Source: an uncultured Clostridia bacterium (GTDB lineage Bacteria > Bacillota > Clostridia > Christensenellales > Aristaeellaceae). Taken from it: a stretch of DNA of 42,203 bases. Of this stretch, positions 25,674 to 33,207 are shown piece by piece; position 1 is the stretch's first letter; every line of letters starts with the position of its first letter. The DNA lies in the NCBI GenBank assembly GCA_934615235.1, contig CAKTTL010000014.1:1-42203 (forward strand). The letters run 5' to 3'. The translations under genes and the position numbers were made by a program. The notes under the pieces are model-generated. The model was not told the DNA's origin and made no database searches. It worked only from the letters and a program-made list of their open reading frames with translations.

Positions 25674-26042
25674 GACGATTACAAAATTCACCTGCGGCAG
25701 CCGCGCTTTGAGCGTGTAGGCGTAATCGTGGCCGCCATGCGCGCCGCGCGCGCCCATTACAATGCATTCGATTCCGTTTTTTTCGGCCATGGAGACGATC
25801 GTTTCCACCACCTCGTCGGCGCGGATAACGTGCATCTCCGCATGATAGTTCCGGGCAATTTCATAGAGATATTCCAGCGCGCCGGGATCGTCGTTAAAGC
25901 CCATCAGCGCCTGCCCGGGATGCGCGACGTGCAGGATCTGCAAATTGTCGCCGTCGCCGTATTTCGCGCCTTCGCGGATGAGCCGCTCGCACGTGCGCTG
26001 CACCGTCACGCAGACCATGGTCCGCAGAGGTTTATTCGTCAT
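25671..26042 (-). CDS. Universal stress protein-like (UspA/KdpD-type) nucleotide-binding fold
   Basis: A 123-residue protein of the adenine-nucleotide alpha-hydrolase-like superfamily. VCVTVQRTCERLIREG at the start is like the KdpD Usp domain; a middle LQILHVA strand and ECIVMGARG near the C-terminus match the nucleotide-binding GxxG region of UspA. No TM segment, cytoplasmic. AAAGGAA precedes the ATG. It is translated 12 bases after the upstream two-TM protein gene. Its TAG stop is made from the terminal TAG of the MITE-like repeat, so the original C-terminus may have been longer. Confidence 0.85.
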   Translation of the reverse strand: MTNKPLRTMVCVTVQRTCERLIREGAKYGDGDNLQILHVAHPGQALMGFNDDPGALEYLYEIARNYHAEMHVIRADEVVETIVSMAEKNGIECIVMGARGAHGGHDYAYTLKARLPQVNFVIV

Positions 26043-26054
26043 GTCGGGTTCCTT

Positions 26055-26579
26055 TCAGCATTTTTCGAGGCTTACCAGATCGTTCCCGTGTACGGTGACG
26101 CGAACGGCGTCGCCCGGCGCAAGCTGCGGCCGGGGCAGGTTTGCATCCCAGTACAGGTAGCGCTCGTCGCGCTCGTCCTTGAGGTCGCCGACGTTGATGA
26201 CGAGCTGGAAGAAGTCCAGCCCTTCGCGGAAGGTTTCGCCTTCGTCGAAGCGCACGACAACGCCCATTTCATCGTGCGAAAGGCCGCGCTTGAGGTCGCG
26301 CAGGAAGCGGCGATAGGCCAGATGCGGCCCGAGCTTGAGCCCGTGAAGGAAAACCCACACCCCGCCGAAGAGCAGCGTTACGCCGATGACGATCAGGCGG
26401 GCGGGCATTTCACGGCTTTTATCCATTGTGGTAGGGTTGCGCCAGATGAGCGCCGCGACGATCAGCGCCGCGCCCACGAGCAGCCAGGCAATCAGCCAGG
26501 CGCGCATTTTTTTGATTTTTTTCAGATTCTCCTGTTCAATAGCCTCCGAATGCAGAGGCGTCATGCTTGCGTTCGCCAT
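26055..26579 (-). CDS. Two-TM membrane protein, hypothetical
   Basis: A 174-residue protein. A basic N-terminus (NLKKIKKMR) precedes two TM helices: AWLIAWLLVGAALIVAALIW (about 27-46) and LIVIGVTLLFGGVWVFLHGL (about 62-81). The cytoplasmic C-terminal half (about 85-174) is a soluble domain with LSHDEMGVVVRFDEGETF and a beta-rich end (PQLAPGDAVRVTVHGNDLVSLE), OB- or beta-barrel-like. I recognise no family. GAAGGAG sets the ATG at 26579. Its leader begins within the MITE-like repeat copy 3. It forms an operon with the UspA-like gene. Confidence 0.78.
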   Translation of the reverse strand: MANASMTPLHSEAIEQENLKKIKKMRAWLIAWLLVGAALIVAALIWRNPTTMDKSREMPARLIVIGVTLLFGGVWVFLHGLKLGPHLAYRRFLRDLKRGLSHDEMGVVVRFDEGETFREGLDFFQLVINVGDLKDERDERYLYWDANLPRPQLAPGDAVRVTVHGNDLVSLEKC

Positions 26580-26611
26580 GGTTTCTCCTTCAAGCGATAG
26601 ATTTTCATAGC

Positions 26612-26775
26612 TAGGGTGTATCTGAAAAATTCCCTGAGACTCCATCACGGCGTCTTTTCCGCCATTTCCGCGTCGGGAAATCTCGATTTAGCGCCGCTAA
26701 ACCTTCGGCTTCCCTCCTTGAACTGACGAAAAATCCGCTCGAGCTGTCGTCTCTTCCTTTTTCAGATACACCTTA
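26612..26775. repeat. MITE-like palindromic repeat, copy 3 (full length, 164 bp)
   Basis: Terminal inverted repeats TAGGGTGTATCTGAAAAA (26612-26629) and TTTTTCAGATACACCTTA (26758-26775) differ at one position. The element is a long imperfect palindrome whose exact midpoint is TTTAGCG-C-CGCTAAA (26687-26701). Both ends carry TA, which could be a target duplication. It encodes nothing. Non-autonomous mobility by a transposase elsewhere is inferred. Confidence 0.82.
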
Positions 26776-26845
26776 AGTATAACACTATCGCGCTCGAGAA
26801 TCAAATTCTCATTTTTCCATTTTACAACGGATGCAAGTATACACA

Positions 26846-26875
26846 ATTCCGCCCGGTTTTTCAACCGGGCGGAAT
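26846..26875 (-). terminator. Terminator-like hairpin after PL8-like gene
   Basis: Perfect 13-bp stem ATTCCGCCCGGTT/AACCGGGCGGAAT with a 4-base loop, 7 bases after the gene's stop. The minus-strand tail TGTGTATAC lacks a clean T-run. Confidence 0.75.
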
Positions 26876-26881
26876 GAAGGA

Positions 26882-29686
26882 TTACAGGATATTGCCGGAA
26901 AGGCGGAAGCCTTTGCCATGCGCGTTTGAGCAGTCGATCCGAAATTGCGTTTGGCCGTTTTCTGTGTTCCGCGTGATTGCGGGATCGGATTGCAGGACGG
27001 ATAGCGGCTTTTCCATGCTGAACGCGATTTGCGCCTGCAATTGTGTGGGATCGCACGCCGAAAGCGAGAGCGTTCCTTTTTCCGTGTGCGTCATGAGAAT
27101 CAGCGGCGTCTGGGCGGAAATGCCGTCCAGACGGCCGGGCTTGTGGAAGACGTAGCCGGTCAGGCCGCTTTCGCTTTCCCGGACGGCCTGCAGATCAGGC
27201 GTGTTGGCAAGAATTTCCATACCGGGATGCGCGGCGTACGCGGCGGTTTCTTCCGCGCTTGCGCGCGGCAAAACGATATATGCGTACTCGGCGGATTGCG
27301 GACTGACGCCGTGATCGATCCAGCAGGCGAGGAAAACGCCTTCGGGCTTTTCGGACAGGCGAACCGTCAGCGGTGTTGAAGCGGGGAAGAAATAGCCTCC
27401 CACGCCGGGAATGTGAAGCGTGCGGACGGCGGGGAAACGCTGTTCCGCCTCCTGCGCGTTCAACGGACGGCCGTCGATGCGCACATGGTCGGGCGGGCAG
27501 GCGAGCAGCCGGTTATCGACGGTCGTATGAACGGGATAGCCGTCCTGCGCGCAGATTCCGCAGCCCAGCGCCGCAACGGCTCGATCCATAAAGAACCATG
27601 CCTTTTCCCCGCAAAGCGTGCAGTGGTGCACGGGCAGCCCCTGTCCGTATCCATCGTCCCTGAGGCCGGAATCCGTTTCGTTATGGAAAGACCGGAAATC
27701 CATCGCCGTCGTAAGGAACTGGCCGTCCAGATCCACCCCGCCGACGAAGTCGCGCTCGTTTTTGTATTCGTGGCCATAGCGGATGGAAACGTCCTGGCGC
27801 GCCTGCGTGTCGGCCGTAACGCCGGGCATGTGATACATGTCCGTTCCGCGCCACCAATCCGAATCGTACTGCGCTTTTCCGGGCGTATAGAGGTAAAGCA
27901 TGCCGTCGCCGGTATACCAGGCGTTTCCGTTGGCGCTGTTGATGCTTTCATAGCCGCCAAGGCGGCGGGAGGACATGCGCAGCGCGAAGCAGTAATCCCG
28001 GCGGAACTGGACGCAGCTGTCTCCTGTATGCCACATATAGCCCAGCGTGTACGGGTCCGAATCAAACTCGGGGGAGAGCAGCGCCTTGCGATACGCGGCA
28101 TAGGAGCCGATATGCGTTTTGGGCGACTGCGTGTGTTCGGCGGAAACGTTGATCTGCCGGTATTGCGCGAGCGTCATGTTCTGCTCGTAATGTGCAATCA
28201 GCCCTTCGATTACCTCCGGCGAGGCGTTGCGGCGAATGATGGAGAACAGTTCAAGATCTTCCTGTTCGCCGAAGAGACCGAACAGATAACGCAGCGGGCC
28301 GAGCACCTGACGCGCGATGCGGGAGGCGCTTTCCTGCATGTAGCGCCCATTCATCATATTCAGCCCCTGCCCGCGATAAACAACGGGCGCGAAGGTATAG
28401 CGCGCCATATACATCAAATGGTAAGCGTCCGCGCAGGGAAAAGCGAGCGGCGAAGCGCCGAGAATTTGCAGGAGCTTTCCCACGCGCTCCAGATTGCAGA
28501 CGCCATAGCAGACGTTATAAGGGAAGTTATGCGTCATGCAGCACCAGTCGTCGCGCATGCAGCTGCCTTCGTGATGAATTTCCAGCAGCTTTTCCGTGGC
28601 GATGAACATGGCCTGCAGCGTGGCGCGGTCGTCCGTCAACAGCGCCATGGCGGTCAGCGGCAGAATCTGGCTCATAAACATGGAAGGTTCCGTGCCGATT
28701 CGCATCTGGGTGCGGATGAACTGCATCGGCAGCACGTATTTTGCAACCTGTTCGCGGCTGAGCTCCGGTTCGACGATCATGACCGTGTCCATCATCGGGC
28801 ACGCGCCGCCGACATACCATTCCCACCAGTTAAAAAGCTTATAGGAGCGGAAGCTGGAATCGGAAAGCACGTTCGCGCCGTACATATGGTCGTGCATCCA
28901 GTCCAGCGCGAATACGATATCCGCGAGGAGTTCCGGCGAACGATAGCCGCGGCAGCCATACGTGCCATAGGGCTGAGCCATGCGGAGAATCTGGTTGTAC
29001 TGCCATTCAAGGTCGCGGGATTCGGTCGGCGGCGTATCGCCGAAGAGAATCGGGATTTCGGGGCCGCGGTTCATCTGCGCGCGAAGGGCTTCGCTGTCTT
29101 CGTCGCGCAGTTCAAGCAGCCGCGTCATGCCGGGCGTCGCCGGATCGTTCGATTCTCTGGTGCCGCAGAGGTCTGCACGCCAGGCGCTGCGCGCCTTTGA
29201 AAAATCGTCCGCGGTGAAATACGCCGCGTTATATTTGCCGAACACCGCGGCGAGCAGCTCGCTTTGCGCGGCCGGATCGTCCGCAAGCGCGGAGCATGCC
29301 GCTTCGTCTGCAAACACTGCGAGGCGATTGAATTCGCGCGCGGAAACGCCCAGCAGATGGGCGACGGAAACGGCGGGAAGGGAGAGCAGACCGCGCTCCG
29401 TTCGCGGGGCGACGGGAAGGAAACGCTCTTCGCCGTTGAGCGTACAGCGGGTTTCGCCCAGCGTCAGCTGCAGCGTGCTGCCGTTGAGAGAGAGGCGGAT
29501 CTGTCCGGCCTGCGCCTGCACGTTGATTTTCAGCAGGTTTTGAAAGAATGCGAGCGGCGCCAGAAGCGTTTCGCGGCTGAGCACCGCGCGCGCGCCGGGA
29601 TGATCCGCGTCGATCGGCAGACAGGCGCCGTGCACAAGCGCGGTCGGCGCGAACGCGCCCAGAGCGATCAGATTTTCGAAACGCAT
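26882..29686 (-). CDS. Polysaccharide lyase family 8-like protein with N-terminal copper-amine-oxidase-N-like domain
   Basis: A 934-residue protein resembling PL8 enzymes, which cleave uronic-acid polysaccharides (hyaluronan, chondroitin, xanthan) by beta-elimination. Residues about 40-120 look like a Cu_amine_oxidN1 module (GSTLQLTLGE, LPVAP, LSLPAVSVAHLLGV). The PL8 aromatic patch NWWEWYVGG is at 286-294. DDWCCMTHNFPYNVCYG (379-395) aligns with the His/Tyr catalytic segment; likely pair H386 and Y394. RYMQESASRIARQ follows, like the catalytic Arg region. Beta-sandwich domains make up the C-terminal half. No signal peptide is seen, so it would act inside on imported oligosaccharides. The usual catalytic Asn (TGAN) appears replaced (TEPS, 332-335). 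TAAAGGAGG precedes the ATG. It is divergent from the AraC-type regulator. Confidence 0.82.
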   Translation of the reverse strand: MRFENLIALGAFAPTALVHGACLPIDADHPGARAVLSRETLLAPLAFFQNLLKINVQAQAGQIRLSLNGSTLQLTLGETRCTLNGEERFLPVAPRTERGLLSLPAVSVAHLLGVSAREFNRLAVFADEAACSALADDPAAQSELLAAVFGKYNAAYFTADDFSKARSAWRADLCGTRESNDPATPGMTRLLELRDEDSEALRAQMNRGPEIPILFGDTPPTESRDLEWQYNQILRMAQPYGTYGCRGYRSPELLADIVFALDWMHDHMYGANVLSDSSFRSYKLFNWWEWYVGGACPMMDTVMIVEPELSREQVAKYVLPMQFIRTQMRIGTEPSMFMSQILPLTAMALLTDDRATLQAMFIATEKLLEIHHEGSCMRDDWCCMTHNFPYNVCYGVCNLERVGKLLQILGASPLAFPCADAYHLMYMARYTFAPVVYRGQGLNMMNGRYMQESASRIARQVLGPLRYLFGLFGEQEDLELFSIIRRNASPEVIEGLIAHYEQNMTLAQYRQINVSAEHTQSPKTHIGSYAAYRKALLSPEFDSDPYTLGYMWHTGDSCVQFRRDYCFALRMSSRRLGGYESINSANGNAWYTGDGMLYLYTPGKAQYDSDWWRGTDMYHMPGVTADTQARQDVSIRYGHEYKNERDFVGGVDLDGQFLTTAMDFRSFHNETDSGLRDDGYGQGLPVHHCTLCGEKAWFFMDRAVAALGCGICAQDGYPVHTTVDNRLLACPPDHVRIDGRPLNAQEAEQRFPAVRTLHIPGVGGYFFPASTPLTVRLSEKPEGVFLACWIDHGVSPQSAEYAYIVLPRASAEETAAYAAHPGMEILANTPDLQAVRESESGLTGYVFHKPGRLDGISAQTPLILMTHTEKGTLSLSACDPTQLQAQIAFSMEKPLSVLQSDPAITRNTENGQTQFRIDCSNAHGKGFRLSGNIL

Positions 29687-29742
29687 GAGAAAACCTCCTT
29701 TAAGAGAATCAGGGGTGAACGAACTCGGAAACTGATAGGAAT

Positions 29743-29771
29743 ATTCTAAAAATATTTGAAAAGTTAGTCAA
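29743..29771 (-). promoter_or_regulatory. Promoter of PL8-like gene
   Basis: Minus strand: TTGACT (29766-29771), 17-base spacer, TAGAAT (29743-29748). Confidence 0.8.
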
Positions 29772-29815
29772 TCAGCGTTTTGAGACTGGGGCGGAAATCT
29801 AAAGGAATGGCGTTA

Positions 29816-29847
29816 ATTTCCGAGTGCGGGCGGTATTTCCGATTGCG
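29816..29847. promoter_or_regulatory. Direct-repeat operator candidate for the AraC-type regulator
   Basis: ATTTCCGAGTGCG (29816-29828) and ATTTCCGATTGCG (29835-29847) are direct repeats with a 19-base period. Related sites on the other strand lie at 29720-29731 and about 29800-29809. They fill the gap between the two divergent promoters, where an AraC-type activator would bind. Confidence 0.5.
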
Positions 29848-29872
29848 ATCTGGCGATGAGCGCTGCTATAAT
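29843..29872 (+). promoter_or_regulatory. Promoter of cassette-2 regulator
   Basis: Perfect TATAAT (29867-29872) with a weak TTGCGA (29843-29848) 18 bases upstream. The -35 overlaps the second operator-like repeat. Confidence 0.65.
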
Positions 29873-29920
29873 AAAAGGGGATATTCTGGCTTCGCGCGGC
29901 TGAAACAGAGGAGAATGGGC

Positions 29921-30928
29921 ATGAAGATGCTGGCAATAAATTTTCGCAAAACGAATCTTCAGAGGAATCCGTCTGCAAAGAAGTACTTCCGACGCAGCTT
30001 CATGAAAAACATGAGGATTCTGATTGTCTTCTTTCTCCTTGTTGTGACGCTGGCCAGCTGTTTCGGGTTTAACGCGCTGCGCGCGCAGAAGCAGAACGTG
30101 CAGCAGAGCGTCGAGATTATGGCGGACGTGTTGAACCGCGAGCTGCAGAGAATTTACGACGTCGTTCGGGTGATAAGCAACAGCGCGGTATTTAAGGAGC
30201 TGCGGGAAAAGAGAAAAATTGAATCGCCGGCGGATTATCTGGTGCTGGCAACCGCGGGAGAGAACCTGAACAAGGAACTGGGGACGTTTGACTCCGTACA
30301 GTATTTTTTCTTTAAGTTCAGAAAAAACGGGGTAATCATCAGCAATCAGGGAATCTTCATGAACGACGAAGGGTTCGAACAGATTTTACAGTTTTCGCTC
30401 GAGCAGATTCTGGATCGGACGGTTCAGCAGACGTATCTTTCGCAGACTGCTTTTCCGGTTGTGTTTCATGCGTATTCGGCGAACAGCTCGATGGTGACGA
30501 AGGACGAGGCGATCACGTTTAACTTTTACGTCCCGTTCGCGAGCGAAAACGGCGTGGACGCCTATGTGCTGATCAAGGAGAAGTTTGTCTCCGAGATGGC
30601 GCCGGCGATTTGCAAAGCGCCGGGCGGCATGCGGATTCGGGCGCTGAACGGCAGCACGGTTTACCAATGCGGTAATCCCGGGGGGGGGGGACGCTTTCCT
30701 GGAATACGACAGCGCGAACAACATGTTCAGCATCGAAGCGTACGCTCCCTTTACGTCGATTATCAAGCTGATGGCGTGGCCGCTGGCGATTTGCCTGTTG
30801 TATGTGCTGGCGGGCGTCGCCGCGTCGTTTTTCATTGCGTTTCGAATGACGAAAAAGAAATTTGTCGCCGTCTACCCGATTGTGCAGCGGATTGGAAAGA
30901 CGGAAATTGCCGACGACAATACGGATGA
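29921..30928 (+). CDS. Membrane-bound AraC-family regulator, N-terminal part (frameshifted)
   Basis: The sensor half of a one-component AraC-type regulator. From the ATG at 29921 (AGGAG 8 bases upstream) it has a basic N-terminus, a TM helix (NMRILIVFFLLVVTLASC) and an extracellular sensor domain. The true protein sequence stops at a run of 11 G (30680-30690); after it this frame reads unrelated, Arg-rich residues to a stop at 30928. Removing one G joins it to the frame at 30723-32120: NPGGG then DAFLEYDSANNMFS. The restored protein would be about 732 residues, the same design as the regulator at 6227-8485. Either a phase-variable or inactivated gene, or a sequencing error in the homopolymer. 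Confidence 0.85.
   Translation: MKMLAINFRKTNLQRNPSAKKYFRRSFMKNMRILIVFFLLVVTLASCFGFNALRAQKQNVQQSVEIMADVLNRELQRIYDVVRVISNSAVFKELREKRKIESPADYLVLATAGENLNKELGTFDSVQYFFFKFRKNGVIISNQGIFMNDEGFEQILQFSLEQILDRTVQQTYLSQTAFPVVFHAYSANSSMVTKDEAITFNFYVPFASENGVDAYVLIKEKFVSEMAPAICKAPGGMRIRALNGSTVYQCGNPGGGGRFPGIRQREQHVQHRSVRSLYVDYQADGVAAGDLPVVCAGGRRRVVFHCVSNDEKEICRRLPDCAADWKDGNCRRQYG
30680..30690 (+). repeat. Homopolymeric G11 tract inside regulator gene
   Basis: Eleven consecutive G (after CCC). Ten or thirteen would keep the regulator frame open; eleven shifts it by one base. Such tracts change length by slipped-strand mispairing. Confidence 0.9.
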
Positions 30929-32120
30929 GATGGATATGATCGCGCAATACATCCGTTCGCTGGAGAGCAAAGGGAAAAACGTTTCGGAAGAGCTGTCCAT
31001 TTTGCGCAGCTCGCTGCGGCGCAACACGCAGATGATGCTTCTCAACGGCGTGACGGAGCTTGCGCCGGAGCTGCTGGCGGATTTCCCCAAACGTTATCTT
31101 GTCGGTTACGGATATTCGAAATGCGAGGACGAGTCGGTCGCCGTCGAGATGCCGCTGATTCACATGCTGGCGTTGGAGCAGATGATTCAAAACCTGCCCG
31201 AAAAGATCGACCTGCACATGCTGAACAATCATTCGTTTGCGTTTGTTTATCCGCTGGAAAACGAAAGCGTCGAGACGGTAAATAAAAATCTCGCCGAACT
31301 GGTGCGGCAGATTAACGAGCGCGCGCCCTGCCCGATTTCCATCTCGCTCAGCCAGCCGACGGAGGGGAGCGATCAGGTGCACGCCGCGCTGGAGGAGGCG
31401 CGGATGATGATGCTCTGCGACAACGTACCGGTCGGCCTGGTTTCTCTGCAGGAGGAAGACGTAAAGCAATCGGTGCAGTTCAAAAACGTTGTGGAGCTGT
31501 ATCAGGCGCTCGTGCGGGAGAACGAAGAGCGGGTGGAGCAGTGCATAGGCGAATTCTGGAGGCGCAACCGCGGCATGCAGTGGAGCATGCGCGAACTGTA
31601 CGGTCATCTGTGCAACATTATCCGCTTTGCGGCGCAGGATATCGGATACGGCGAAATTGCGCTGGAATCCTATTCGATTCAGCTTTCCCCGCAGGAACTG
31701 ATCGAGCAGCTGTATTCGGCGGCCGAATCGCTTTGCCGCTGGAGAACGGAGCGGAAGCAGCGATACGACGAAAAGCAGCGGCAGGCGGTGTTTGCGTTTA
31801 TAAAGGAAAACATCGGCCGGGTTGATTTCGCCATGCAGGATATCTGCGCGCGTTTCCAGCTTTCGGAGCGCGGCGTGCAGGCGCTGATCCATTCGGAAAC
31901 CGGGATGGGCCTGCCGGCATATCTGCTGAAGCTGCGCCTGGAGCAGGCGGCAGAGCAGCTGGTTTCGACCGACCTGCCCGTTTACGTGATCTGCGAACAG
32001 GCGGGGTTTAACACGCTTTCAACTTTCCAGAAAGCGTTCAAGCGAAGCTACGCGATGGCGCCGGGGGAATATCGTCGCGCAAAGCGCGGCGAAATGGACA
32101 ACACACAAGCGGATAAATGA
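30723..32120 (+). CDS. Membrane-bound AraC-family regulator, C-terminal part (frameshifted)
   Basis: The 465-residue continuation of the regulator whose N-terminal part is at 29921-30928. This frame is open from just after the G11 tract (codon at 30690 onward). The end of the sensor domain leads into the second TM helix (LMAWPLAICLLYVLAGVAAS, about 16-35), a linker, a middle region and the C-terminal AraC helix-turn-helix pair (about 365-460): MQDICARFQLSERGVQALIH, then VYVICEQAGFNTLSTFQKAF and MAPGEYRRA. No ribosome site stands before the ATG at 30723, so independent expression is unlikely. Placed between the PL8-like gene and importer 2, it should control both. Confidence 0.88.
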   Translation: MFSIEAYAPFTSIIKLMAWPLAICLLYVLAGVAASFFIAFRMTKKKFVAVYPIVQRIGKTEIADDNTDEMDMIAQYIRSLESKGKNVSEELSILRSSLRRNTQMMLLNGVTELAPELLADFPKRYLVGYGYSKCEDESVAVEMPLIHMLALEQMIQNLPEKIDLHMLNNHSFAFVYPLENESVETVNKNLAELVRQINERAPCPISISLSQPTEGSDQVHAALEEARMMMLCDNVPVGLVSLQEEDVKQSVQFKNVVELYQALVRENEERVEQCIGEFWRRNRGMQWSMRELYGHLCNIIRFAAQDIGYGEIALESYSIQLSPQELIEQLYSAAESLCRWRTERKQRYDEKQRQAVFAFIKENIGRVDFAMQDICARFQLSERGVQALIHSETGMGLPAYLLKLRLEQAAEQLVSTDLPVYVICEQAGFNTLSTFQKAFKRSYAMAPGEYRRAKRGEMDNTQADK

Positions 32121-32185
32121 GCATTATTTCCTAGAGTGAGCGCTTTTTCCACCTTCTTTTCCATGGCGCAACGCTGCAATTCCAA

Positions 32186-32214
32186 TTGACCGCGCCGCAA
32201 TTCGTTTATACAAT
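32186..32214 (+). promoter_or_regulatory. Promoter of importer cassette 2
   Basis: TTGACC (32186-32191), 17-base spacer, TACAAT (32209-32214), about 40 bases before the first permease gene. Confidence 0.8.
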
Positions 32215-32253
32215 GACGTTAAGATCGATTGCGGCAAAGGGGATGAGCGGCTG

Positions 32254-33195
32254 ATGGAAAATCAGGTTCCTGTTCGCAGGAAGAGCGTTTGGAATGTTAT
32301 GAAGCGGAGATGGCGGCTTTACGTGTTTTTGCTGCTTCCGCTGCTTTATATCATCGTTTTCAAATACGTTCCGATGTACGGGATAACGATTGCGTTTAAG
32401 AATTATACCGTGCGAAAGGGAATCTGGGGGAGCGACTGGGTCGGCTTCGCTCAGTTTAAGAAATTCTTTTCTTCCTATTATTTCGGCAGGACGATTACAA
32501 ATACCCTGCGCCTGTCGCTGTATTCGCTTGCAGTCGGTTATCCGCTGCCCATTCTTGTAGCGCTGATGCTGAACGCGAGCCCGTATAAACGCTTCCGCAG
32601 CCTTGTTGAAAACGTTACGTATATGCCGCATTTTATTTCCGTCGTTGTAATGGTCGGCATGATCCTGCAGATCTTCAATACACGATCCGGAATTTACGGC
32701 AACCTCTACTCGATGCTCCATGGCGGGGCGGCCGCCCCCGAGCTGCTCAGCAGCCCGAGCGCATTCCCGCATCTTTATGTCTGGACGGGCGTCTGGCAGA
32801 GCCTGGGCTGGAATACGATCATCTATATCGCCGCGCTTTCCGCGGTGGACAGCACGCTGCACGAGGCGGCCGTTGTGGACGGCGCGACGCGCTTCCAGCG
32901 CATTCTGCACGTTGATATTCCCTGCATTCTGCCCACGCTGATGATTCAGCTCATTCTTTCCAGCGGCAATATCATGGGAATCGGCTTCGATAAGGTTTAT
33001 CTGATGCAGAACAGTCTGAATATCAGCGCCAGCGAAGTGATTTCCACTTATACCTATAAAGCGGCGTTTGCCTCGTCGAATTCGAATTATTCCTATTCGA
33101 CGGCGATCGGGTTGTTCAACTCCGTCGTCAACGGAGGCATGCTGGTGCTGGTGAACGTGCTGGCCGGCAAATTCTCCGGCAACAGCCTGTGGTAA
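32254..33195 (+). CDS. Oligosaccharide ABC transporter permease, LplB type (cassette 2)
   Basis: A 313-residue six-TM permease, paralogous to 8735-9706. Its first helix LYVFLLLPLLYIIVFKYVPM is followed by YGITIAFKNYTVRKGIWGSD. The EAA loop HEAAVVDGATRFQRILHVDI (about 206-225) would contact the ATPase. It ends in AGKFSGNSLW, matching the GKLSETSLF-type end of the paralogue. AAAGGGGAT precedes the ATG. First gene of an operon with the YtcP-type permease (12 bases downstream) and the binding protein. No ATPase gene here. Confidence 0.93.
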   Translation: MENQVPVRRKSVWNVMKRRWRLYVFLLLPLLYIIVFKYVPMYGITIAFKNYTVRKGIWGSDWVGFAQFKKFFSSYYFGRTITNTLRLSLYSLAVGYPLPILVALMLNASPYKRFRSLVENVTYMPHFISVVVMVGMILQIFNTRSGIYGNLYSMLHGGAAAPELLSSPSAFPHLYVWTGVWQSLGWNTIIYIAALSAVDSTLHEAAVVDGATRFQRILHVDIPCILPTLMIQLILSSGNIMGIGFDKVYLMQNSLNISASEVISTYTYKAAFASSNSNYSYSTAIGLFNSVVNGGMLVLVNVLAGKFSGNSLW

Positions 33196-33207
33196 GGAGG
33201 AAGCGGC

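Noticed and set aside
30723..32120. C-terminal regulator half as an independent gene
   Set aside because: No ribosome site before ATG 30723, and coding continuity runs upstream to the G tract; it is a frameshifted continuation.
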